Below are positions 16,184-24,240 of a DNA stretch of 64,000 nucleotides, piece by piece (position 1 is the stretch's first letter; each line of letters begins with the position of its first letter). Location: NCBI RefSeq assembly GCF_038397755.1, contig NZ_CP151637.1, positions 1,178,001 through 1,242,000 on the forward strand. The letters are read 5' to 3'. The position numbers and the translations under genes are program-made. The notes under the pieces were generated by a model. That model was not told the DNA's origin and did not search any database. It saw only the letters and a list, made by a program, of their open reading frames with translations. The DNA comes from Microbacterium sp. LWH7-1.2 (GTDB lineage: Bacteria; Actinomycetota; Actinomycetes; Actinomycetales; Microbacteriaceae).

Positions 16184-18724
16184 ATGAATCTTCGCAGCAC
16201 ATCTGTCCGCGCGCTCGTGGCCGGCACGGCCGCATGCGCACTCACGCTCGGACTGGCGCAACCGGCGCTGGCCGAGCAGCCCTCCCCCGCCGGCGCACAG
16301 CTGGAGGCGCTCGACCGCGGCCTTGTCGCCGTCTCGACCGGCGAGGGCGTGTTCCTCAGCTGGCGCCTGCTCGCGACAGAGGCCGGTCCTGCGACCGCGA
16401 CGGGCGTGAGCGGCCCCTCGTTCGCCGTCTTCCGCGACGGCGAGCGCATCGCCACGGTGGACGACAGCACGAACTATGCCGACCAGGGCGGGACCGCAGC
16501 ATCCGTCTACGCGGTCGCTCCGGCACGGAACGACGTGACCGGCGAGCAGTCGGCGCCGGTGTCGGTGTGGAGCGACGGGTTCTACGACCTGCCGCTGCAG
16601 AAGCCGGCCGACGGCGTGGCGCCCACGAGCGTCCTGTTCCCCGAAGGCGAGAAGTACACCTACTCGGCGAACGACGCCTCGGTGGCCGACGTCGACGGCG
16701 ACGGTGCGTTCGAGTTCGTCGTGAAGTGGGACCCGTCGAACTCCAAGGACGTGTCGCAGAAGGGCTACACCGGCCCCGTCTACATCGACACGTACGAGCT
16801 GGACGGCACGCTGCTCAACCGCATCGACCTCGGTGTGAACATCCGCGCAGGCGCCCACTACACGCAGTTCATGGTCTACGACTTCGACGGCGACGGCCGG
16901 TCAGAGACGATGCTGAAGACTGCGCCCGGAACGACCTCGATCCGCTACAACGCCGACGGCACCGTCGCATCCGAGGCCGGCATCACCATGCTCGCCGACG
17001 ACCTCGCGGCCGGATACCAGGCGACCGACGACTACCGAATGAGCGCTGCGGACTACCGCCAGCACCTCATCGAGACGTTCGAGGGCTGGTCGGCGCATCC
17101 CGAGGTCGTCGCGGGCCACTGGCCGGCGACCCTCGAGCAGGCGTTCGGCATCCCGGTGACGCACGAGTACCCGCTGTCCACCGCGTCGGCGACCGAGCTC
17201 GTCGACTACTTCATCACGACATACGCGCCCGCGCGCAGCGCCCGCAACGACCTGACCACCTTCGAGGGCTTCATCGTCGACGGGCCGGAGTACCTGACGG
17301 TGTTCGACTCGGCGACCGGCGAAGAGCTCGAGACGGTCCGTTACGAGCCCGGTCGCGACGACGACGGCCTCCTGTGGGGCGACTACGCGATGGCGCGCAT
17401 CGAGCCGGGCAACCGCGTCGATCGCTTCCTCGCGGGCGTCGCATACCTCGACGGCACGCACCCGTCGGCGGTGTTCGCACGCGGCTACTACACGCGCACG
17501 ACCGTCAACGCCTACGACTGGGACGGCGAGCACCTCACCACGCGCTGGGCGGTCGACAGCGGCCACGTGCCGTTGACCAACCCGTTCAACGACGGTCCGC
17601 ACGGCCGTGACGGCACCGACCCGGTGTACGGCGCCATCACGACGCAGGGCTTCCACTCGCTGAGCGCGGCCGACGTCGACGGCGACGGCAAGCACGAGAT
17701 CGTCTACGGGGCGGCGACGATCGACGACGACGGCGGCCTGCTGCACAGCTCGTTCGACGAGCTGCCGGCCGGCAGCGCCACGCCGGGACAGAACGTGCGC
17801 CTCGGCCACGGCGACGCGATGCACGTCACCGACATCGACCCGAACCGCCCCGGTCTCGAGATCTGGACGGCGCACGAAGGCGCCACGTTCGCGCCCTACG
17901 GCTCGGCGATGCGCGACGCCGCGACCGGCGAAGTGCTCTTCGGCGCCTACTCGGGCCGTGACACCGGCCGCAGCATGATCGGCGACGTGCGCTCCGACGT
18001 GCCGGGACTCGAGGTGTGGGCGAGCATGCCCAACGGCACCGAGGGCTCGGGCCTGCTGAGCGCGACGAACGTGCCGCTGGCAGCATCCACCCCCGGAACC
18101 AACCAGTCGATCCGCTGGGCGGCCGACATGACCACCCAGATCGTCGACGGCGCCCTCGACGTCACGCCGACCATCAGGGACTGGACCCGTGGCACTGTGC
18201 TCACGGCCGATGGCACCCGCACGAACAACGGCACCAAGGGCAACCCGTCGCTCGTTGCCGACGTGTTCGGCGACTGGCGCGAGGAGCTGCTCGTGCGCAC
18301 CGCCGACTCGAGCGCGCTGCGCATCTACACGAGCACGGAGACGACGACGCACAAGCTGCCGACGCTCATGCACGACGTGCAGTACCGCGCCGAGGTGGCT
18401 CGCCAGAACACCACCTACAACCAGCCGTCGTACACGAGCTATTACTTCGCGAGCGATATGGACTTCGCGAACGTGCCCGTGCTCACGACCGCTGCCACGC
18501 CCGGCGCGCCGAAGTTCACCGACCCGAAGGGTTCGAACTCCGACCACGTGGTCGTCGCGCCCGACGCGTCGTTCGACTACTACGTCAACGGCGTGAGGGC
18601 CGAGAAGCCACTGGTCAAGGTGCCCGCCGGCTCGAAGGTGCAGGTGACCGCCGTCCCGAAGGACGGCTTCGCCGTGGCCACCGATGCGGTGTCGACCTGG
18701 ACGCACCAGTTCGGCGGCGAGTAA
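16184..18724 (+). CDS. secreted rhamnogalacturonan lyase, PL11 family
   Basis: 846 residues with a signal peptide cleaved after about residue 30 (LGLAQPALA). The mature protein shows the PL11 layout: an N-terminal beta domain (LDRGLVAV, VFLSWRLLATE, SFAVFRDG), then an eight-bladed propeller with repeated calcium-binding DVDGDG loops (ADVDGDGAFEF, YDFDGDGRSE, ADVDGDGKHEI) and the catalytic region around GHGDAMHVTDIDP. The final ~60 residues form a small extra beta domain (FDYYVNGVRAEKPLVKV). The enzyme cleaves the rhamnogalacturonan-I backbone of pectin. GGGAGAG lies 11 nt before the ATG. It is monogenic, with its own promoter, operator and terminator; no rhamnogalacturonate transporter is adjacent. 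Confidence 0.94.
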   Translation: MNLRSTSVRALVAGTAACALTLGLAQPALAEQPSPAGAQLEALDRGLVAVSTGEGVFLSWRLLATEAGPATATGVSGPSFAVFRDGERIATVDDSTNYADQGGTAASVYAVAPARNDVTGEQSAPVSVWSDGFYDLPLQKPADGVAPTSVLFPEGEKYTYSANDASVADVDGDGAFEFVVKWDPSNSKDVSQKGYTGPVYIDTYELDGTLLNRIDLGVNIRAGAHYTQFMVYDFDGDGRSETMLKTAPGTTSIRYNADGTVASEAGITMLADDLAAGYQATDDYRMSAADYRQHLIETFEGWSAHPEVVAGHWPATLEQAFGIPVTHEYPLSTASATELVDYFITTYAPARSARNDLTTFEGFIVDGPEYLTVFDSATGEELETVRYEPGRDDDGLLWGDYAMARIEPGNRVDRFLAGVAYLDGTHPSAVFARGYYTRTTVNAYDWDGEHLTTRWAVDSGHVPLTNPFNDGPHGRDGTDPVYGAITTQGFHSLSAADVDGDGKHEIVYGAATIDDDGGLLHSSFDELPAGSATPGQNVRLGHGDAMHVTDIDPNRPGLEIWTAHEGATFAPYGSAMRDAATGEVLFGAYSGRDTGRSMIGDVRSDVPGLEVWASMPNGTEGSGLLSATNVPLAASTPGTNQSIRWAADMTTQIVDGALDVTPTIRDWTRGTVLTADGTRTNNGTKGNPSLVADVFGDWREELLVRTADSSALRIYTSTETTTHKLPTLMHDVQYRAEVARQNTTYNQPSYTSYYFASDMDFANVPVLTTAATPGAPKFTDPKGSNSDHVVVAPDASFDYYVNGVRAEKPLVKVPAGSKVQVTAVPKDGFAVATDAVSTWTHQFGGE

Positions 18725-18736
18725 CGGATGACGGAT

Positions 18737-18769
18737 GCCTCGGCCCGGCGCACTGCGCCGCGCCGAGGC
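18737..18769 (+). terminator. terminator of the PL11 lyase gene
   Basis: GCCTCGG (18737-18743) pairs with CCGAGGC (18763-18769), and inside it GGCGC pairs with GCGCC around an ACT loop. TTT begins 2 nt after the stem. An ACGGATGC octamer leads into the left arm. Confidence 0.8.
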
Positions 18770-18790
18770 TTTCGTGTGTCTGCCGTTTCC

Positions 18791-18922
18791 CGGTCTTTGA
18801 GCGAGCGAGGAATGAGCGAGTCGAAACGCGTCGAACCCGACGCAACGCCGCGGCGCTGACACTTTCGAATACCCGGGACGTTTCGACTTCGGGCGCTGGA
18901 GCGCCCTTCGCTCACCGAGCGG
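18791..18922. repeat. paired palindromic intergenic repeat, copies A (forward) and B (reverse)
   Basis: Copy A at 18791-18828 (CGGTCTTTGAGCG to GTCGAAACG) and reverse copy B at 18879-18922. Here the B core is GGGCGC-TGGA-GCGCCC, differing from the 12.2 and 15.9 kb copies at paired positions so that the stem is kept. Confidence 0.82.
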
Positions 18923-18946
18923 CGGGAGGGCCCGTAGGCTGGTGCG

Positions 18947-19678
18947 GTGAAGCCGTTCGTCCTCCTCGCGACCCGTGCTGAGGACGTGCCGGCGGACGAG
19001 GAGTACGCGCTCTTCCTGCGGTATACCGGCCTGGAGCCCGACGAGCTCATCCGGGTGCGGCTCGAGGCCGAGACGATGCCGCGGATGGACCTCGACGCGC
19101 TGTCGGGCATCTTCGTGGGCGGCGGGCCGTTCAACGCCTCCGATCCGCTCGACAAGAAGTCGCCGACGCAGCGCCGGGTCGAGCAGGAGTTCGGCATCCT
19201 CCTCGACGAGGTCGTCGCGCGCGACTTCCCGTTCCTCGGCGCCTGCTACGGCGTCGGCACGCTCGGCGCGCACCAGGGCGCGGAGATCGACCGCACCTAC
19301 TCCGAGCCGATCGGCGTCGTGCCCGTGACGATGACAGAGGCCGGAGCATCCGATCCCCTGCTCGCCGGCATGCCCGAGACCTTCGGCGCGTTCGTCGGAC
19401 ACAAAGAGGCGATCACGCAACTGCCCGCCTCGGCGACGCTGCTGGCGTCGTCGCCCACGTGTCCGGTGCAGATGTTCCGGGTCGGCGAGAACGTGTACGC
19501 GACGCAGTTCCACCCCGAACTCGACGTCGAGGGCATCACGACGCGGATCCACGCCTACGCCGGCTACGGCTACTTCGCGGCCGACGAGCTCGACCTCACG
19601 CTGGCCGCCGTGCGCCGCGCGACCGTCTCGCACCCGAGCCGCATGCTGCGCACCTTCGTCGAGCGCTACGCCCGCTGA
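18947..19678 (+). CDS. class I glutamine amidotransferase-like protein
   Basis: 243 residues. FLGACYGVG supplies the nucleophile Cys100 and QFHPELD the His189/Glu191 of the class I amidotransferase triad. The protein is a free-standing domain like the GMP-synthase-like glutaminases of actinobacteria; an ammonia-accepting partner is not visible nearby, and related stand-alone members act as gamma-glutamyl hydrolases. The GTG start lies 6 nt after TAGGCT (18935-18940), a leaderless promoter. It is monogenic. Confidence 0.9.
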   Translation: MKPFVLLATRAEDVPADEEYALFLRYTGLEPDELIRVRLEAETMPRMDLDALSGIFVGGGPFNASDPLDKKSPTQRRVEQEFGILLDEVVARDFPFLGACYGVGTLGAHQGAEIDRTYSEPIGVVPVTMTEAGASDPLLAGMPETFGAFVGHKEAITQLPASATLLASSPTCPVQMFRVGENVYATQFHPELDVEGITTRIHAYAGYGYFAADELDLTLAAVRRATVSHPSRMLRTFVERYAR

Positions 19679-19754
19679 TCCTCTTCGCACAGCGCGAGCG
19701 GGGTGGTACGCTCCCCGCACCGGCTGCCTCCGCCTGGGGAGATCGAGGTGCGTC

Positions 19755-20132
19755 ATGGGCTCGAAGAAGCTGCTCATCACGGGTGCCGTGATCGCCGTCG
19801 TCGCGGCGGCCGCGATCATCGTGCCGGCCGTCGCGTCGGGCGTGCCGCTCGCTCGGGTGTTGCCCGCAACGAGCGTCGTCACACCGGATGACGCGCCGGG
19901 CGGACTGGGCAACGGCAAGGCGTGGGGCCATCGCAAGGACGATCCCGCATTCCCGGGTGACAACGGCAACGCGTGGGGGCACCACAAGGATTCACCCGAC
20001 TTTCCCGGCGACAACGGCAGCGGCGACAGGCAGGAAGACGGTCCGGGCAACGGGAACGGCAAGGCCTGGGGACACCACAAGGACTCCCCCGACTTCCCCG
20101 GCAACAACGGCGACGATCAGAGCGACGACTAG
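19755..20132 (+). CDS. small exported or membrane-anchored His/Asp-Gly repeat protein
   Basis: 125 residues. An N-terminal hydrophobic helix (KKLLITGAVIAVVAAAAIIV) acts as signal or anchor. From residue ~55 three copies of a 17-19-residue unit follow, approximately GKAWGHxKDxPxFPGDNG, then an acidic tail. I know no family for it. Repeated WGHxKD and PxFPGDNG could bind metal or a polymer. GAGGTG lies 4 nt before the ATG. TACGCT (19707-19712) sits inside a 6-bp inverted repeat GCGGGG / CCCCGC (19698-19718). The stop codon abuts the boundary of the IS remnant; the end of the protein looks natural but disruption cannot be excluded. Confidence 0.78.
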   Translation: MGSKKLLITGAVIAVVAAAAIIVPAVASGVPLARVLPATSVVTPDDAPGGLGNGKAWGHRKDDPAFPGDNGNAWGHHKDSPDFPGDNGSGDRQEDGPGNGNGKAWGHHKDSPDFPGNNGDDQSDD

Positions 20133-20133
20133 G

Positions 20134-20270
20134 GCGTGTCTGACAATTGTCGGGTCCAGGCTATGGCGACTTGGATGAGGACGGCGGCGCGGTAGACGAC
20201 GGCGTGCAGCGTCAGCCGCAGCGGTGAGCTTGGCAAGGACCCTGTCCCAGGTTCCGTCCGTCGCCAATGA
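20134..20270 (-). mobile_element. internally deleted IS5-type transposase remnant, left boundary of acquired segment
   Basis: Read on the minus strand, the inner part encodes ATDGTWDRVLAKL, typical of IS5-family transposases. It then jumps directly to the 3' end of the element, which encodes VYRAAVLIQVAIAW and ends in a terminal sequence. 20134-20207 matches the reverse complement of 23375-23442 with few differences, including a 6-nt indel. The two ends face outward. Confidence 0.75.
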
Positions 20271-20314
20271 AGGTGAGGCGAGAGGGTGACGGCCGAGATC
20301 TCAGGGCTTCAAGA

Positions 20315-21331
20315 TCATCCTGTGAAACCTCTTGGGCTTACGTTGGCGATCTCCTGGAGGGCGGCGTCGGTGTCCGCTGTGGCCAGCATCCTGTTGATGT
20401 CGGCGCCCGCCAGTGCGCCGGCCGCGGCGGAGGCCCCGACCTGGGCGGTCAGATCGGTGGCGTTGCCGGCCACCCACACACCGGGCACCTCGGTGATGCC
20501 GGCCACGCCGGAGGCAAAACTGCGGCCTTTCGGCAGGTCCTGCACCGGCAGTCTCAGACCTTCCAGGCCCTGGGCGCGGATCTGCATGTGCGCGAGGACC
20601 GCGAGGACGCGGCGGGCCACGACCTGGCCGTCGGCCAGGCGTACACCGGCGAGGGCGCCGTCCTCGTCCTTGATGACCTCGGTGACCGGGGTGTCGATGA
20701 CGCGGATGCCGCGGGCAGCGAAGCGGGCGCGGTTGTCCTCGTCCAGGTCAGTGCCGTGGGTGAAGTAGGTCAGGTCCTCGGTCAGCTGGCGGTACAGAAA
20801 CGCGTGGTCGATGGAGACCGGGCCGGTGGCGAGGATACCGATGGGCTCATCGCGCACCTCCCAGCCGTGGCAGTACGGGCAGTGCACCACGCTGTGCCCC
20901 CAGTGCTCGGCGAGCCCGTGCACCTCCGGCAGCACATCCATGAGGCCGGTCGCCACCAGGATGCGGCGGGCGGTGATGCTGCGGCCGTCGGCCAGGGTGA
21001 CGGTGAACCGCAGGTCTCCGCCCGCCGACGGGGCGGCAGGCTCGGCGGCGACGACCTCGCCGAACACGACGCGTCCGCCGTATTGGCGCACCTGCTCCCG
21101 GCCCCGTCGAAGGACCTCGGACGGCGGGGTGCCGTCCAGTGCGAGGAGGCCGTGCACGGCCTCCGCGGGCGCGTTGCGCGGGGAGCCACTGTCGATCACG
21201 ACGACCGAGCGGCGGGAGCGGGCGAGGATCAGTGCGCCGTTCAGCCCCGCGGCGCCCCCGCCGATCACCACCGCGTCGACGGTCCCCTCGTCCAGGGCGT
21301 CGCTCGCGTACGGAGGTGTCGTCACAGCCAT
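20315..21331 (-). CDS. thioredoxin-reductase-like FAD/NAD(P) oxidoreductase
   Basis: 338 residues from the ATG at 21329-21331, with AGGAG three nt upstream. FAD-binding VVIGGGAAGLNGAL, redox disulfide CPYC (Cys151, Cys154), NAD(P)-binding GILATGPVS in place of the usual GxGxxG, and GVWVAGNATD (second FAD motif) are present. Relatives act as thioredoxin-reductase-like or dithiol oxidase enzymes, for example in dithiolopyrrolone and gliotoxin-type pathways, but many have no known partner. In-frame upstream starts exist up to 21373 but fall in a 15-bp tandem duplication. It lies in the acquired segment, downstream of a hydrolase fragment on the same strand. Confidence 0.88.
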   Translation of the reverse strand: MAVTTPPYASDALDEGTVDAVVIGGGAAGLNGALILARSRRSVVVIDSGSPRNAPAEAVHGLLALDGTPPSEVLRRGREQVRQYGGRVVFGEVVAAEPAAPSAGGDLRFTVTLADGRSITARRILVATGLMDVLPEVHGLAEHWGHSVVHCPYCHGWEVRDEPIGILATGPVSIDHAFLYRQLTEDLTYFTHGTDLDEDNRARFAARGIRVIDTPVTEVIKDEDGALAGVRLADGQVVARRVLAVLAHMQIRAQGLEGLRLPVQDLPKGRSFASGVAGITEVPGVWVAGNATDLTAQVGASAAAGALAGADINRMLATADTDAALQEIANVSPRGFTG

Positions 21332-21350
21332 GGTCTCCTGCCTTTCCTTA

Positions 21351-21380
21351 TCAGTCATGGTTCGGTCAGTCATGGTTCGG
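21351..21380. repeat. 15-bp tandem duplication
   Basis: TCAGTCATGGTTCGG occurs twice head to tail (21351-21365, 21366-21380), with TCAG of a third. It lies between the hydrolase fragment and the reductase gene and creates two extra in-frame ATGs for the reductase. Confidence 0.9.
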
Positions 21381-21608
21381 TCAGCCTTTCGAGTTCTGGG
21401 TGGTCATCCCGTACTTGAGGGGCGCGGGCATGCTCGCCCGCAAGTGCTCGTGCAGCTCCGCCTGGAGCGCTGGAGCGAGCGAAAGGTTGGGCGACCACTG
21501 ACGCCAGAGGCGGTCGATGAGGGCGAGATCGCGGGCAGTGGCCAACCAGCCGCTCCCCGGCGGCAGGTCGAAAGTGACGTGCTTGAACTCCATTTGTGTT
21601 GAGCCCAT
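21381..21608 (-). pseudogene. C-terminal fragment of an alpha/beta hydrolase
   Basis: 75 residues open from an [25 protein letters not shown] followed by [17 protein letters not shown] resembles the cap/C-terminal part of alpha/beta hydrolases, but the nucleophile elbow and N-terminal core are missing, and the chain ends abruptly after PLKYGMTT at the tandem duplication. I read it as a remnant left by recombination. It could be a short independent protein, but no promoter or ribosome site is evident. Confidence 0.5.
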
Positions 21609-21700
21609 TCCCAGAGCGGTCGGACGGGAGATGCTGAGGCCGGCTTCGATGTCTCTGTCCGGATATGGGCGTCTGCTCGGCTGCCTCGTGCTACTCGGGG

Positions 21701-22516
21701 TCAGCCGGCCAGCCGGTTGAGCTTGCGGATTTGTGTGTCGAAGGCGCGCGACGGCACGATCCGGCGCAGGAGGCTGACGCGTCCGGCCATCGGACCGGCG
21801 GTGTAGCGGAGCTTGGGCTTGGAGTCGGTGGAGGCCGCGACGATCACCTTCGCGACGACTTCCGGGGCGTCGGCGTTGCGCACGGCCGTGGCCAGGACGT
21901 CTCGGGAGATCTCCCGTTGTGCGGCGTAGATCGGCAGGGGCGAATCGGGTGCCAGGCTGCTCGCCTCGAAACTCGTGCTTGTGAAGGCCGGCTCGACCAG
22001 TAGCACGCGGACGCCGTGCTCGCGAAGCTCGTGGTCGACGGACTCCGAGTAGCCCTCGACCGCATACTTGGTGGCGGCGTAGGTGGCCATGAAAGGTGCT
22101 GGGATCAGACCGAGTACCGAAGAGACGTTGACCACGCGGCCACTGCCCTGAGCGCGCATGTGGGGCAGCACTGCGTTGGTCATCCGCATCAGGCCGAAGA
22201 CGTTGATGTCGAAGACCTCCTTGGTCTGGTCGATCGAGCTCTCCTCGCCGGCGCCGACTGCGCCGACGCCTGCGTTGTTGACCAAGACATCGATTCGACC
22301 AAACCGATCAAGAACCTCGTCGACCAGAGAGCGGACAGATTCGTCGCTGGCCACGTCGAGATCGAGGAACGTCACCCCGGCGAGCGGCCCGGCGTTCGCC
22401 GCGTTGCGGCTCGTGCCGACCACCGCGTAGCCGGCGTTCACGAGGGCGAGCGCTGCTGCCCGCCCGATCCCGGAGGAAGCACCCGTCACGAGGGCTACGG
22501 GGGAAGCTGTCTGCAT
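21701..22516 (-). CDS. short-chain dehydrogenase/reductase (SDR)
   Basis: 271 residues. NAD(P)-binding TGASSGIG (residues 11-18), NNAG at 80-83, NVSSVLG and YAATK (Tyr146, Lys150) give an intact classical SDR active site. The C-terminal tail ([17 protein letters not shown]) resembles SDRs often labelled oxidoreductase or retinol-dehydrogenase-like in Streptomyces and Mycobacterium. Substrate unknown. It diverges from a TetR gene across an operator region, the usual arrangement for local repression. Confidence 0.92.
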   Translation of the reverse strand: MQTASPVALVTGASSGIGRAAALALVNAGYAVVGTSRNAANAGPLAGVTFLDLDVASDESVRSLVDEVLDRFGRIDVLVNNAGVGAVGAGEESSIDQTKEVFDINVFGLMRMTNAVLPHMRAQGSGRVVNVSSVLGLIPAPFMATYAATKYAVEGYSESVDHELREHGVRVLLVEPAFTSTSFEASSLAPDSPLPIYAAQREISRDVLATAVRNADAPEVVAKVIVAASTDSKPKLRYTAGPMAGRVSLLRRIVPSRAFDTQIRKLNRLAG

Positions 22517-22577
22517 GTTGGTTCCTTCGGTTGTGGGCGTGACTTCGTCGTGCCCGGCGCGGGTCGCCAGACGTTTG

Positions 22578-22626
22578 TGTACTGAACAGTCAAGAACCTA
22601 GGCGGTTCTGTACTGATTTGTCAAAT
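22578..22626. promoter_or_regulatory. TetR operator region between SDR and tetR
   Basis: Two direct copies of TGTACTGA-N3-GTCAA start at 22578 and 22609, 31 bp apart (three helical turns). Between them AGAACC (22593-22598) and GGTTCT (22604-22609) form a 6-bp inverted repeat. The first copy contains the near-palindrome ACTG-AA-CAGT. The arrangement covers the SDR promoter and the start of the tetR promoter. Confidence 0.65.
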
Positions 22627-22653
22627 ACGGCGGGTCGGCTCTACCGTTGGTGT

Positions 22654-23277
22654 ATGGCGAGACCACGAAGCTTCGACCGCGACCATGTCCTGCATGCCGC
22701 CGAGCGGCAGTTCCGCACGACGGGCTACAACGGCACCAGCGTCGACGACATCAGCGCCGCCACCGGCCTCGGCCGCGGCAGCCTCTATGCCACGTTCGAC
22801 GGCAAGCACGGCGTGCTGCTGCAGGCGATGGCCGGCTATTTCGCCCGGCTGGCACAAATTGCGCCGAAAGCGCTCGCCGGACCGGACGAGGGCGCTCTGG
22901 AACGACTGCATGGGTACCTGCTCCGCGCCGTCCACGGAGTGCCACTCGCCGCCGACGTACCCCCCGCCCCCGACCGGGCGGCGGCGGCCTGCTTCGCCGC
23001 CAAGATGGCCCTGGAACTCGGCACCTCCGACCCCGAGGTGAAACGCCTGGCCAACGACTGCTTCTCCGTGGTCGCGACGGCGGTGGCCGACTGTGTGCGA
23101 GCGGCGCAGCGCAACGGCGACATCGACCCCGACGCGGATCCCGACGACCTTGCGTACCTTCTGCTGACCATCGTCCGCGGGACCGACGTCGTAGGCGCAT
23201 ACGGCCACAGCCCCGCCCGCCTGACCTCGATCGCGGAGAGCGCGTTCGCCTTGCTGCCTCGCCGGCACCACCGCTGA
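22654..23277 (+). CDS. TetR/AcrR-family repressor
   Basis: 207 residues starting MARPRSFDRD. The HTH (QFRTTGYNGTSVDDISAATG, then GRGSLYATFDGK) is intact, followed by an all-helical ligand domain with several Cys. I start at the ATG at 22654, which lies 6 nt after TACCGT (22642-22647); an in-frame ATG 36 nt upstream falls in the operator region. It probably represses itself and the divergent SDR. Other targets could include the reductase downstream of the SDR. Confidence 0.92.
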   Translation: MARPRSFDRDHVLHAAERQFRTTGYNGTSVDDISAATGLGRGSLYATFDGKHGVLLQAMAGYFARLAQIAPKALAGPDEGALERLHGYLLRAVHGVPLAADVPPAPDRAAAACFAAKMALELGTSDPEVKRLANDCFSVVATAVADCVRAAQRNGDIDPDADPDDLAYLLLTIVRGTDVVGAYGHSPARLTSIAESAFALLPRRHHR

Positions 23278-23289
23278 GTAGGGCACGGC

Positions 23290-23452
23290 CGGCCCCGTTG
23301 AACAGGCACCTGATCCGGTCGGCCCACTTCGACGCCGCGGGGGCACGGCCCGGGCCCGCGACCAGATACGACAAGCACGCCATCGTCTACCGCGCCGCCG
23401 TCGTCATCCAAGCCGCCATCGCCCGACGATTGTCAGACACGTCCTCGTCGCG
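23290..23452 (+). mobile_element. IS5-type transposase 3'-end remnant, right boundary of acquired segment
   Basis: The frame encodes ATRYDKHAIVYRAAVVIQAA, the C-terminal signature of IS5-family transposases, then the element terminus. 23375-23442 is the inverted counterpart of 20134-20207. No catalytic DDE residues remain. Confidence 0.75.
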
Positions 23453-23472
23453 ATGCCCCGGCTGCGCTGAGA

Positions 23473-24240
23473 TCAGTCGGTCGACGCCGTCACGATTCGG
23501 GAGACGGATGCTGCGCCCACCGGTTCGACCGATGCCAGCGCCGGACCGAGACCGATGTCGACCAGGACGATATCGCCGGCGAGCTCCGCTCCGCGGCCGG
23601 TGACGAGGCCGGCCTTCACTGCGCCGAACGTGACGGTGACGGATGCTGCGAGCACGGCGTCGTCGGCCTCGCCGGTGTCGGGGTGCAGACCGCTGGGGAT
23701 GTCGACGGCGATGACCCGCGGCATCCGTCCTCCTCTGCGGAAGTCGTCGAGGATCGCCGTGACCGCCTCGCGCGCCGTGCCGCGCAGGGACGGATCGCTC
23801 GAGGCGCCGATGCCGAGGATGCCGTCCACCACGATCGCATAGTGGCGCACGGCGTCGTCGACCTCGGGGAGGTCGACGCGACGGACTCCGGCGGCGACGG
23901 CGGTGGCGAGGGCGGTGACATGGAAGCGCTCGGAGACGAGGAGCGCGTCGACGTCGGCGACGCGGGAGAGGTGCGCGGCGGCGTAGAGGGCGTCGCCGCC
24001 GTTGTCGCCGGAGCCCACGAGCGCGAGCACGCGGGGCCGCAGCGCGAGCGGTGTCTCGCGGATCACGGGTTCGAGGACGCCGGTCATGGTGACGACGGTC
24101 TCGGGCGTGGCGAGCTCTGCGCGCACGACGTCGGCCAGGGCGGCGGCGGCGCGGCGCATGAGCGGGACTCCGGAGTCGAGCAGAGGGCGTTCCGCCGCAC
24201 GCACCTGCTCGGCGGTGTAGGTCGGAACACGCTGGGTCAT
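23473..24240 (-). CDS. nnrE: NAD(P)H-hydrate epimerase (YjeF N-terminal domain)
   Basis: 255 residues. GSGDNGGDALYAA is the nucleotide-binding loop of the YjeF N-domain, followed by VVDGILGIG and AVDIPSGLHPDTG (catalytic Asp) and FGAVKAGLVTGRG. The enzyme interconverts R- and S-NAD(P)HX so that the dehydratase can repair it. The dehydratase half is absent from this protein and from the neighbourhood. The ATG overlaps the stop of the YihY gene by 4 nt (ATGA, 24237-24240), so the two are coupled. The gene ends 31 bp from the IS remnant and is intact. Confidence 0.93.
   Translation of the reverse strand: MTQRVPTYTAEQVRAAERPLLDSGVPLMRRAAAALADVVRAELATPETVVTMTGVLEPVIRETPLALRPRVLALVGSGDNGGDALYAAAHLSRVADVDALLVSERFHVTALATAVAAGVRRVDLPEVDDAVRHYAIVVDGILGIGASSDPSLRGTAREAVTAILDDFRRGGRMPRVIAVDIPSGLHPDTGEADDAVLAASVTVTFGAVKAGLVTGRGAELAGDIVLVDIGLGPALASVEPVGAASVSRIVTASTD

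Larger units (their letters stand above)
20134..23442. mobile_element. acquired segment bounded by inverted IS remnants
   Basis: Outward-facing copies of the same transposase 3' end lie at 20134-20207 and 23375-23442. Between them are a reductase, a hydrolase fragment, an SDR and a TetR gene. The octamer ACGGATGC, common on both sides, is absent inside. No matching target duplication is visible (CTAG precedes the left end only), so the segment may have been rearranged after insertion. Confidence 0.65.

Noticed and set aside
16901..20107. 1068-codon open frame on the minus strand across three genes
   Set aside because: It runs opposite the PL11 lyase, the amidotransferase and the repeat protein, and has no recognisable motif.
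21373..21373. Upstream ATG as start of the flavin reductase
   Set aside because: It lies within the 15-bp tandem duplication; AGGAG precedes the ATG at 21331.
20134..23442. Intact composite transposon with active transposase
   Set aside because: No complete transposase frame remains and no target duplication is seen at the two ends.
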